From Musa acuminata AAA Group (Eukaryota; Streptophyta; Magnoliopsida; Zingiberales; Musaceae), in NCBI RefSeq assembly GCF_036884655.1, contig NC_088335.1, positions 46,046,001 through 46,110,000 on the forward strand: a stretch of DNA of 64,000 nt, written 5' to 3'. A model generated the notes under the pieces. That model did no database searches and was not told where the DNA came from. It worked only from the letters and a program-made list of their open reading frames with translations. The number at the start of each line of letters is the position of its first letter. The first letter of the stretch is position 1. Below are positions 12,501-25,900 of the stretch, one piece after another. The translations under genes and the position numbers were made by a program.

Positions 12501-15500
12501 ATATTCAAAGTTGTGGCTTCCAAGCTAAAAGTAGCCTGCATTTTCACATGCAAGCAGTTTAGTCCTAGATGGAAATACAGGGTTAAAGGCTTAAGTTACA
12601 CTAACGAATGGCAGTTTCAATGTGGGTAATTAAGCACCTGCATTTGATCAAATGCCCGCTTTGCACTCATAGAAGTAGTCAGAAAATGAAATATCTACAA
12701 CTAACATGCTTGATTAACCATAGTTGAACTATTTAATTAATATACTGAAAAGCAATGAACTAAAAGCATACCCATGTTGAACAATCTAAAGAAATTCATA
12801 CCAACTGAAATTGGGTCTGTTGATGCAGAAACAGGCTGTCCCTCGACTCCATCTTCTCTTACTGGAGTATAAACAGCCACAAGTCTATATCCTACGTCAT
12901 CAACATTAGCTTCATACATCCTACTTGTCTCACCTGTAATGATAGAATGTTGAAAAAGGGAAGATAATAGAGCTTTGAATGGTGAGGTAAAAAGCATAAG
13001 CTGTAGATCAAAATACAAAATTCCCTCAAACAAAAGTTGACATGAAAGGAGTTGGCCACAAGTCAATTTCAAATATCAGATATAGCTCAAAACATAATCA
13101 TGTTTAACATTGTGTTTATAAGGATGAACGCAGACCACAGGTCCCTTTCCCTCATTGGCCACAGGGCACAAGACAACATGAACTGCTAAAGAATATTTAG
13201 CAGTTGTGTCAAACAACAGTAGACATTTGATTCAATCCTTGTGGACAGTTCATATTGTCCCAACCTCGAACAAATGCATTAAATCCAATCATATAATCAA
13301 ATGTCCATATCAGATCACAGAGACATAATTTACCAGAACATCAAGTTTGGTAGCTCAGAATTAGACCAAGCAAAATATTCCTTTGAAATGACTTGAATCA
13401 TCGTAACCCAATTCAACCAAGCTTTTTTTGTCAGAAATATAATGCAATTTCATTTTAGACAACCAACATGACTTTTGCTATGTTGGCCCTTTTTGAGTCA
13501 GGGGACACCCTGTGACAAATGTTAATGTAGATCTGCATGACCCTTTTTTAATGGTTGAAGTAATGTTATGAAGTCTTTAATATACTTGATAAAAAACATT
13601 TTGCGAACTTGACCAAAATCTTGGTAGCGAGGAACTCTTTTAGCACATATCAATTAAATGTATCACAGCAATTTTGTTTCCTGGTTTGAATGATTTAATA
13701 AGCCTTAGCTGGAATCTATTGCTTTGCTTTTTTTGGATGCCATATGCTGATAATTGATAAATAATGAATGTGAAACCTTTTAGAATTCAGTGATAGAGAG
13801 TTAACAGCATATATTAAAAAAGATGTCACTTGGCAATACATGGTCCACCGTTCAATACATCAATTTGCATGCCTAATAGTTTTTTATTAATAAGTTAATT
13901 CATCCTATTTACCAATCTGTTTAAGAATTCTGGATAAGATGTAGTCTTTGCAACCTCCTATGTACTCAAATACTTCCTATGGGCCAGCTTGCAGACCACC
14001 AGCACTAACCGTGTAAAGAAGAACAAAAAAAAGGAAAAGAACATTACAGAGAAACAAAAAAGTTCAAATTAAACATCACACAGGAGCAAACTTAATTAGA
14101 TATAACATGAAGCCACAGTCACCAATGAGGACACAGGCAAAAATCAGAGGATGATCATGCTAGTTTGTGCCACAGCCAGATGTAACAAAATCCAAGGCCA
14201 GAACCATCATAACAATAAACATAAATACAATGATGACAAAAAATAAGAAAAGTAAAAAACCTAAACCCATCTTTTAAGCATTATCCAGAGCAAACTACGA
14301 CCGTTCAAGGCCAAATGGTTGGGTTGGTAATGTGTATGATTTCAAAACAAGGATGGATGCAAATGGCAGTTGACACAAGTGTAAGATCCATCGGCTGTCA
14401 AGACATAATTGCCTTACCAATGTCACTCAGCAGAAGAAAAATCTGTGGTACATGGACATCTATTCAGCTAATAACGGGGAGATGTATGTTGCATGCTCCA
14501 TAAGAAAAAAATGCAATCAAAACCAAAGCAGCCACAGCTAAAAGTATATTACGCAGTCAATTAGTTTCCTTTTCCATAAATGAAAAGTAAAGTTCGTTTT
14601 GCAGTAGAAAATGTTTCTTGAATTTAAATAGTGAACATCATAGTTCTGATGGCAAGTTTGTTATACCAGGTATTGAGATTAGATCAGGACTTCCAACCAT
14701 TGACCTAAGCCACTGAATTCTGCTCTTGCCTTCTTTCCCACCGCTATAGATGCCTCGAACAGCATACAAGTTTGTGTGGTAGCCTCTTCCTTCAATCTCC
14801 AACTTATCAATTTTGGGAATACCTGAAAGCAGCAAATTGTGTCATAGAGCAGACTAGTGATGCAACATTTGCTTGATCTTGCCAAAAGATTTTAGATGCA
14901 ATTAAAAGACTGGAGATCTAGACTAGTAGTTTGAGCTTCAGAATTCAAGTTTTGGATAGTAGAAAATTTAGAACATTTACAAAGAGAAGGTGATCCATCC
15001 CGATCAATAGGACAATGTCACAATGATGAAAATCAGTTGGCACTATAAGATACTTAGAATTACTTATATCTTGCAAGTAAAAGGGCAGTAACGTTTCCAT
15101 TACTATGTCTAGTAATTAGCCTATAAATCATTGGAATGGTTCTTCGGCTTAGTTCCAACTAGAAATTAGTGGCAAGGTAATGAAAAGACCTGGCAATATA
15201 GCAGATGTTTGTGCTGACACAGTATTACTTGATCTTCCAAACACATCTGTTACAGTGCATTCACATTTGAAACTTCTGCCTATATCCTCAAAGCGCACCT
15301 TATAAGAGGAAGATAGTTGAGATGGCAATATTTCAAAGGACTGGTGCTCCCCATCTCCTATCGAGGAAAACCTGTTCCACAAGTTTATTATTGAGTGGTA
15401 AATTCATAAAAAAAGGTAAATAAAGTAACTTATCTTGCATTACCATTGGTACTTAATCTCTTTCTTGTACTTGTTCCAGATATGATGTTGAATATCACTC

Positions 15501-18500
15501 TTAGGAATTACTTCAACAGCCGTAAGTATTTCACCCTCAACTTCTTTTCCTTTGAAAGAAAGCATCTCAATTTTTGGAATCTCTGGAGGAAAACATGAAT
15601 CATTGTGTTTACTATGAGATGAATTTTAAAGTAACATTAGCATTCAAAGAATTTGAAGATGTAGACATCTATAATTTTGCATGTATCCAATAATGTCTGC
15701 CAAAACATTGGCAACATCAGAACTTCTGATACACAAGGACAAAAGACTTTCTGGAACAAATAAGATACAACCAAAGTACTGGTACCACACATACACTTGG
15801 TATTTTTCAGCAAAATAACCAGCTGTCTAGTTTTATGTGTCGCAGTTAAATCTTAATGATAGGGATATACCAATATTCTAAACAAGTTATCTAAGAAAAT
15901 TATCCTAGTGCATGGGTCTCTGCCAGTTGGGTTACACATAGGATTGGATGTACAAAGCCTTACCCCAGCAATTACAGAGGTTATTTCATTAAGAAATTAG
16001 GCTCATGACCCACTATACAGTTAACTGATGCAAAATTAAATCTAGACACAGGTACAGAAAGACATAAAGGACAAACAAAAAAAACTTAACAGAAGTAGAG
16101 AAAAATGCTATACAATCTGTTGCACACTCCATTAGATTTCCAGAAGTGTCCACATGCTATACAATCTGGCAGATATGCCAACATGCATAGGAAACAACAG
16201 ATTTTTAGATATAAAAATCTAGTTAACTTTTGGACACCCAAAAGCTACCGTTACCATTGTCAGAAAAAGAAGATAATATGTATCCTACAAGGAAAGAAGT
16301 TGTTCCAAAGGCAGAAAACAAACATACCTGGAAGAATTATTTCAGATGGTTCTGATAACTTAAGTTCTCCTACAACTGCATCAGAACGAACAGGAGTGTA
16401 GCTGCCAGATAATATTTTAAGATTAATTCTTAAACAATCCAAGGATTAGACTCTGTATGCATGAGGAGTAACTCCGAAGAATTATATGCAGTTAGGTAAT
16501 TTGAAAATGAATAAAAATATATATTTAAATAGACAAAAAAATTGTTAACAATCTCTTCAAGGAACTGGAGACAATTACATCAAAAAAAAGTAACTGTTAA
16601 TAAGAAATGTATTTTGCTGAAAATTGGAATCTTGGAAGGGATCCACCATATTAAGTCGTGTGTATATCTATAGCTTTCTTACATGTATTATCTGAGGAGC
16701 AACCCCTAGCATCCGTGAAACTCAGAAAGATGGAGAAGTGCTGGACACAAAGCACCTTTTATCTGCCACAACCAGAAATCAGGGATATGGCAAATGTGTT
16801 CAATTTTTTTTCTTATTGTCATATTTGTTTATCATAATGTGTTTCTCAAATCTGTGCTATGAACCAGACGGTAAAACAACCTGCCACAGTTACTGCATCT
16901 GACACCTCATATGGAATAAACAACTCCTCCCACAACAGATTGTGCATAATCATATATGAAGCATTGTCTGATGATTGCAGCTTCTGTAGTATGCTGCATC
17001 ACAGTCAACTAGAAGTACTAACCAAATGCCTAATTCACCGATTCTGTGATAATCAAACCCTATCACTCAGATTTTGGTTCTTGTCCGGTCAGTTCCATTT
17101 TCTACAACCATTATCAGATAAAGGCTCAGTTCTCTATGGCCATTATTAAATCCAACTGAGGGAAACAAAACAAAGGAATGTGCTAAAGGAAATTCCATGT
17201 GCCATTTGGATTGTTACACTGGTCATACTACCATGTTAACTGACACATTCTTTACCAATGAGGTATGTACGATGGAGCACTGACCAAAACTGGTATTTTG
17301 AACATGTTATCATATGTACCAAGACACTGGGTTATGAGCACACCCTGAGTTGCAGCCAGTAGATTATTGTGTTTCATCAAGACTGCTGAAGAGTCACAAT
17401 TTCAGTAAATTAGCAGCTCAAAGAATAGACAGACTAGCAGACTGCACAGATACCACTAGGAGTGGAGCCAGGTTTCAAACGAAGGCGTGCGAAAATAGTT
17501 AGATTGAAAAGTGAACTACATTAATGTTAATTGAAAACAATTTCAATAGATAAAAATTTCAAACATATTCATTTTAACTGCAAACAATTTCAAAAGATAA
17601 CATAGATTGGCATAAATATTAAAACAAATTCATTTTAGAATTTATACAATAGTTAAATGTGATGCTTGTGTAATGGGTCATCTTTAGAAAAGTTGAGGTC
17701 AAGAAACTTCGCCAAAGATTTTATATAAGTATTGTTTAACACACATGACCAGAGCTCTTGGGGGCTGAAAGATGCACAGGAGGGTCACATATGGAAGAGA
17801 AATGTGGCAAATAATATTCTCAATGGTTCAGGGACCATGCAATAATGCAAACATTCCCTGGGGCCCACCTCATGGGGGGTAATCATGTTCATGTATACAT
17901 GAACAATATTGCTATCACCAGTTCTTCAGTTAAGGTTACTTGATAAGAAATCATAGTTACCCATAATCAATATCAAAAAATTTGCTGATAGTATAATTTA
18001 GTGATATTAACAAATAATTTTTAAACAATCAATTGAATAGCTTTCGAAGAGCAACAAAAATATACAAACAAATAAATACTAACCCAAATAATAGACGGCA
18101 ATTATAATCTGAATCTGTAACCTCATAGGTGGTGGAATTAGCCTCGGAGATAAGGACAATAGTTCCTTCTTTACTTTCTCTATACCAACTATAGAGGCTT
18201 GATCCCTCATATCCACCATAATATTTTCCCTCTCCAGCATATACACCTGAATTAAGAAGCTTTATGTGTACTTCCGAAACAGAAGGAAGAGCTGCATCAT
18301 TCAAAAATTTTGAACAATAAGAAAAAAGAATAATTAAACAAGACAAGTATTAATAAGACAGCACCATACAAATCAAGACAACCTGCCATGACCGGTTGGC
18401 TGCTAAAAGCAACTAATGGAGCACCTTGTTTCCCATCTGCACGTGTAGGCACCCAGTGAAGGGCCAGGTAAGAACCAACATCTTCAAGTGATGGTGTGTA

Positions 18501-21500
18501 TGTTCTGTTCACACATTTCAGTATCCAAAAAAGCTAAGCCTTATTATAAAGTACTTGAACAAGAATCTCAGTAGGATAAAGGATGCCTAAACCACAACTC
18601 ACAGGGTTTCTCCAACAACAAGAATATCATCAGTGACAGAAACTCTATTCAAAAGTTCCGACTCATCTATCTTCTCTTTGGTTCTGTACCAAATATATTT
18701 CCCAGTTCCTTCCTTTCCACCATAGTATGATTTAAGGGGAACAACTTCCTCATCCTCACAACAGCTTGGCTGGACAAGATCAATACCTTTTGGATCCGCT
18801 GTATAATGGGCAAAAAGATAAATTTATAGTGATATAATCATGAAATTGGAATTTTTGTATATACTACAGAAATCACAAAAAATAGAAGTTTCTGAACAAA
18901 AAACTGAGATACTCATACTACACATTAGTTCGAGTTATTCTATGAAATTATAATTATTAAGTAAACCTAATTCAACCAAATCTGTTCTAAATGAGTAATT
19001 AGGCATTTCATTTTGCTGCACAACAGCAGAAAGGATCCACTGTATGGATATATTGCCATCAAGATACCAGGATACTTATTGTTCATAATGTCCAAGTTGT
19101 ACCTGTGGATATATCAATAGTCCTTACATTACAAACATTCCATATAGAAGACTTGCTGGCCATTCACTACCATCCATGATAAAGATATTTTGAGTGCAAG
19201 TTACCACAGAGATCAAGAGTAATCTTCTTATTCTCATGCTAAGACCATTAGTCTGCTCGTACATAAATATTTATTATTTATTTCATGGTTTGTCTTACCA
19301 GTCCATACCGGTGTACCGACCAACTATTGGTATGGTACATACCAAGCCATACCAAGTGTACCAACACATGGTACGATGGGGTTTACCAATGTATCGCCCA
19401 TACCAATCTCCTGTTAGACCGGTACATACCAATCGTACCAAGCAGTATGCCTCGATATCGCAAACCTTGATTTATTTATTTATGACCATTTTTTGTTTTA
19501 TTTTATCCTCTTTATATCTAGAAAAACACATATTTCAGCATCATAGTAACTGAGATATTGAGCACCTTCATTCTTTGAGGGAAGAACACATTTTAAGTAA
19601 CACTAGAGGAAAAATAGAGAAGAGAGAAAGAGAGGATAAAATATTAGGAAAATATAAATACACACAAATTATATTTCTTCTTTCAAGCGCATAAAAGTGG
19701 AAATGATGAGAAACATACTTGTATGAATTGGCATATTTGCCCCTTATAGTACTGACAAAAATAATGCAATAATCACCATAGAAAAAGATCAAGATTTATG
19801 TGTCACATGTGTCCAAGATAGCCAACAGTTGATGCATTACAATAAAATAAATACCACATATCCCACACTGTGCAGAGCCTTTGGGACTGCAAGTAGGTCG
19901 AGCCATCAAGTACATGGAAAGTCTATTTCAAGGTGGAGCAAAATTATCATTATCTAAACACACAACCAACAGATGGAAAATATGGTGGTTGATTGTTGTT
20001 TAGATCTGGATACCCAAATATACTTCGAAATAGGCAACTATGTTGGTTCTTTTTGAAGTATAAACGACATTCTCTCTCATCCTTTACTACTGTAAACCAA
20101 ATGCCTATAATTTTATCAAAGAACTCATCGATAGATCTGAGTTAGAGAATTAATTATGTATTATATTACTAGGAACACAAATGACATGATTACTCGAAGA
20201 TTTGGTATCACAGGGCAATAATTTTGTGGGGGTTGTACAGACAACAAACAACAACTGCTTTTTATGGTCTTTCACATTAAGAAACAAAAGCACAGCTATG
20301 TTTGTTGCATACACTTATAGTTTATTTCCAAATTAGAAAAGAATATTAGGTACCACGCTACATAATTGAAGCTATTTGTCGCAATATCTGATTAGTGTTA
20401 ATATGATAACATCCGATTCAGATCCATAACCACTCTATCAAACTATTTTTTTCAACTGATATTTGGTTCCTGTCTGCATGAATCAAATATCATGGTATCT
20501 GAAACAGACAGTATTGACCCAACAATGTTCTGGCAATACGCTTACTAGGGCTAGAAAGATATGGATATTAAGGGGATTCAGGCTTGACCCAAACCCCACC
20601 CAAGAAGCCAGTGGATCAAGATTTCTCCCAATCTGCAACTGGTGAGTTGGGTTGGGTTGGTGGGTCAAGGCATGTATTCCCTATTTTTTTATGTGTGTTT
20701 GCAAAACATCCATGTATGAAGAAAGATATGGTTGATCCAAACCTGAACTAAACCCAGCAGATTATACTGAGTTTCACTGAAACAGTTTAGGTCACGATTC
20801 CTACCCCTCTATCATATCAAGGTAAACCAATTTATGATTCTTCTAGTGATATACCCAATCTACTTGTACAATTCTGATGTTTAGGGTGTATAATATCCAT
20901 ATCAGCATTTGCATCCTTTGAATTCCATCTCCAAATCATTATCTCAGATGCCTATACTGACCACAAGAACATGCAAATGGATAGTTCAGTATATGATAAG
21001 ATGTGCAACACAGACCTATGCTGTGTGCTAAATTGATGCTAGGATGGTATCAGCTTATCAACTACCAAGTACAGAATGTCTAACACCTTGATTGTCAAAG
21101 CAGATGTCATACAAACATCTGGTTCTTTGTATGACATTATCTGCACGATGAACCTGTCTTGCATGCCAAAATGGTGCAGATCCATAAGTTCAGGATGTTC
21201 AACACCTTAGTTGATGAAGATATCCATTCTTGAAATAATGTGATCCAAGTAAAAGATACTTACCAGGAACTATGATATCTGAAATAATGATCTTCGGAGT
21301 TCCTGTTGTTCCATCCTTCCGAACTGGTGTATAAACCAGCTCAATGTATTCACCAACATCGTCAATAGTCAGATCTAGATACTCTGAAAAATAAGTTTTA
21401 CAGATGAGCCTAATTAGTGGTGCTATGACATTTCGGTAATGAAATTTGTTTGAAAATCTAATGGACTCACCAGCACCAGTAACTTTTGTTTTTGCTGCAG

Positions 21501-22822
21501 TACTCTTCACCCTGAACCATTCATGGATGCAGTTTCCTTGTTCACTGTTAAGCAAAACAACAACTGGTTATCAGGTTTAAACACTTGCTCATCAAAAACT
21601 AACCAGAAACAAAGCAGTCTAACCCTCCACTATATTCAGCAATAAAGCTCAAGCGCCCTCCTTCGGTCATTGTTCCATGAAACTTGAGATTACGACAAGT
21701 TGGTGGTCCTACAAAAAAATTCAATGATAGAAGCCTTTGTTGAGATATCTATAAAAATATCAAACAACTGTATGTGGAACAGTAGTAAAGTCAATAAGAC
21801 GGAAGGTCCACATGAAAAGATAAGACAGAGAAAAAGAACCATGTTTGAAAGTAAAATTAGGGAATGTTGAGAAATGTAGATCTTGAGAAACATGTGTTTT
21901 CTAAGGGCGAGAACAGACATACCAGGTACTATGGGACCAATGTATTCAGAAACGACAATAGGACCACGAGCCAAATCACTTCTAACAGGTTCACACGAAA
22001 CAGATATGAGAAAGCCAATATCATTGATTGTTATGGTATATGATGAAGTTGTAACACCTCCAATTTCACTTTGGATGCCCTCAGGACTAGTCTGCAAATG
22101 TATCATAAATTTATTTAACATGAAAGCTGAATATTTAAACTAGCTGGACAACCAGAAGTCAGAATTGGTTATTAGATTTCTAAAAAGATATAGTAAAAAC
22201 AGATAAAGCTGATGAACCCTACTGACCAGGAACCAACGGAAGACAGAATCACCTTCTTCACCACCCCAATATTTCTTGTCAGCAATCAATGTGTTTCCTT
22301 CAACAGCCTCACCAATTATCTTAAGGGAAAGCACTCTTGGACTTCCTGTTAGTTGAACAGTTTTTAGAATAATATGCTCGTTAGCATAGGTGGCATTCTT
22401 TTTTTATAAATTCAGTCAGTATAAGGAATACATCTGACAGTGGTAATTGTAGCAAGCAAGGAAAAAAAACACACCACTCAGTGAAATAAATGATTTTAGA
22501 GTCAGCAAGTCCTAAAAGATTTCTCATGGTACAAATGAGCCACAAAAAAAAACTAAATATCAACACTTACCCATCCATAGTTTTGCAAACACATGCCCGG
22601 TTTGCAGATATGCTATTAATTGCGATTAACTTAGTTCACTTCAGATAAAATATTTACTTCTTTGGCTTAGACAAGGTGGCATATTTTTATGCTTTAAGAG
22701 CTTTTTCTCTTCAGTTTGTCAAATTCCATCAGAGTCATGCAGTCTTAAGTCTAACATATATATATATATATATATGTATGTGTATATATATATATATATA
22801 TATGTATGTGTATATATATATG

Positions 22823-22913
<91 letters not shown>

Positions 22914-25900
22914 TAATCTGTCATGTTAATACTCATCACAAATTTTAAAGGATATATATGCACCTGGATGAACTCGTTCTTGTCCGATAAAAGTTCTTGG
23001 TTCACCAATAATACCATCATCTCTTACAGGAGTGCATTTAAAAGAGACAAATTTGCCAATTGCATCTTTTGTTATCCGGTACTGAAGAAGTCCTGATGCC
23101 TCCAGTATTAAGGCACCTACATCGGTTTCATTCTGCAAATATCCAAGGAAAAATTAAGGAGTATGGAACAAAGGAAGACCAAAAAGAATTTCCTTCTGGA
23201 AGATGTGAGATGCAGACAACCAACAAAATTTGTATATTATAACTGATCAGGGAAAATCATCAACATATCTATTTCCCAGCTCTTAAAACATGGACTATTA
23301 ATAAGAAACAGGAGAGGGCATACTTCATGGAGATACCAACTGTAGACACTCTTTCCTTCGTGGCCCCCAATGTAACCATATGATGCTGTCAACATCTCAC
23401 CCTCGGAAAAGTCACCAGTGACAGATAGAAAATTAAGGCTTGGTGGAAGGGCTGCCAAAAATCATATGAAGTTATTTATGTCCTAGAAACAAAAAGAATC
23501 ACACAGGAGTAGAGGATACATGATAGAGTATGATTCAGACACTACCAATAGAAAAACTAACAACTCTGAACTTGAGTATGAAACATTCAGTTTATATTAC
23601 AGTAGACATGACAAGACTTAATGCTCTAAGAAATGTTAACTGAAAGGTCAAGCATTTTAGGTTTTTCTATGAACTTGCCAGGTGATCAGTGGAGAATAAG
23701 AAAAAATAATGAGTTCAAATTTAATCAATGGAACTCAAACACTGCAAAGTATAAGCAACATAAGTACACTCTGGCACACAAGGTTTTCACCAATGCAAGG
23801 TCTGCGGACAGTTAATTTTGCAGTCTTATCCCTACAAGCAGAACTGTTGTTTAAATAATAAAGTTAGTATATAGTTTTGCACATCTCAAATATTTAAATT
23901 TTGTGGGTAATACCACTAATCCAGTTGTTTAGTGACTACAATCTTTATTCTTATGATATGGTAATCTTCAAACAGGGTTCAAAATCCAAATTCCACCATA
24001 CTGTGCATCTTTCTTCTCAGCAACTTCTTTGTGTCCTCACAGTCCCTGTCACTATTCTTGTTCCTCTCTCAGCATGATCTTTCCCTGCCCTGTTGACATC
24101 TTACAGCATTTTGCAACAACCTTCCACTCATCAATTATCTTTTAAATAAATCAGGTTTTCAACTCATGGCAGACGCATGACATATTCAGGTAATGTCTTA
24201 ATGCTCAACAGACATTTACTTTATTCTTCATTTAGAGATCCTTTGCCTCTAAATTCTTTATTAAAAGTTTTCAATCTTTTCTCTGTCACATCAAATCCCA
24301 GAATTGCCAACCTGGGAACTATAATTCCCACATGAACCACAGGATCTAGTGCATAGTCCTAGACGCCTAATAGGATAAGAGTGAGGAAAGTGATTGTTCC
24401 AAGACCCCTAAACTTGTTTTGGACCTTTGATAATGAATTGTATTATAAAAGCATATGGACGGTAGAGTACGCTGAAAGATAGAATCTGAAATAAATATCT
24501 GAACGACTGGCAAGTATGAAAGGTTCAAACAGAACTTCATGTAACAGGTATTAGGAAAAACCATGGTTCCAGTGGCATGAAAAATATCTCTTAATGAAGT
24601 TGAGAAAACATGTCACCATAGGCATACAGTGCCATGCTTGTGAAATTGCAGTTGTTAATCATTCATTTCTACAAATCAAAAACTAGATTAAATATAAAAA
24701 ACAAGCAAATTTAGACCTTGGCAGCAATCCCTACAAAAAGAACCTCTTTCTCTATCAAAGAAGTGTTCAAGAAATTCATGGCATCATAAAAATGAATGCA
24801 ACTTACTCTCAACGACATTCTCTGATATAGCATATGCAGGTTCACCAGTTTCGCCATCAGGAGCCATAGGAGTAAATTTTGCAACAACATAGTACCCAAC
24901 AGCACCAAGGGGAATACGAAATGCCTATGAAAGGATCAAGTTATGTTTAATGTGAACAACTTCAACTGCGTTTAGAAGTTAGTTATGAGTAGCATTTGAT
25001 GAAAAGAAACTTAAGATATCTCACCTTTGCAATTTTGGAGGTACTAACTGCTTCAAGAAAATTTTCAGCTTCCAACTTTGGGGAAGTTGTTTTGAACCAT
25101 TGGACTCTACTAGATCCCTCAGTTCCCCCAGTGACAAGAGCACTAACAGTAACTTTGTTTCCCTCTCTAAGATCTCCAATGATCTTTAAATTGGTTACCT
25201 TTGGAGGAGCTTCACAACACCGTGATAAAATTGGGGGGAAAGAAACTTTAGATGAAAAGAACAAATTTATTGATGCATAAAGCAAATGTGATGTTTGGCT
25301 TATACCTTTCTTTACAATTTCTGTAGTGGCAGATGCTGATTTTCCCTCCTGACCTGGAAAGCCACAGAAAATGACTTCATGACAACAAAATTTTCCTCGA
25401 TTTGAATAATCTATAACTTTCAAGAGAAATAGCACATGAACATACCTTCAAAATTGATGGGTATATAAATAAACACCAAGCGTCTTCCAATATCTTCTTT
25501 GGTCAATGTATATTCACTTGTACCAGATGATGCTAGTTCACAAATGCTGCCAAATTAAATCCAAAATAGAAAACAAACTTATATGGTAAAGAGAAAATGC
25601 GAAAGAATATCAAGTTTTTCAGCATTCTGGTGAAAGTAAGGTAGGATTGCAAAATTATTCCACTTTTACCATTAATAAAACTTGTACAATCAAGAACACA
25701 CTTCAACTTATAAGCTTCATTACTCTATAATGTCAATTGAAAAGGTACAGATATGCCACAGGCCAGAGATTTATTATATTGCAACAATTAAGGATACATG
25801 AGCATACTGAATAGGACACTGGTATATTAATACTATAAAACAGCTGATAACCATAACTCAATGACTCATAGCTAAGGCATTTCAGTAGTGATAAGCTTTG

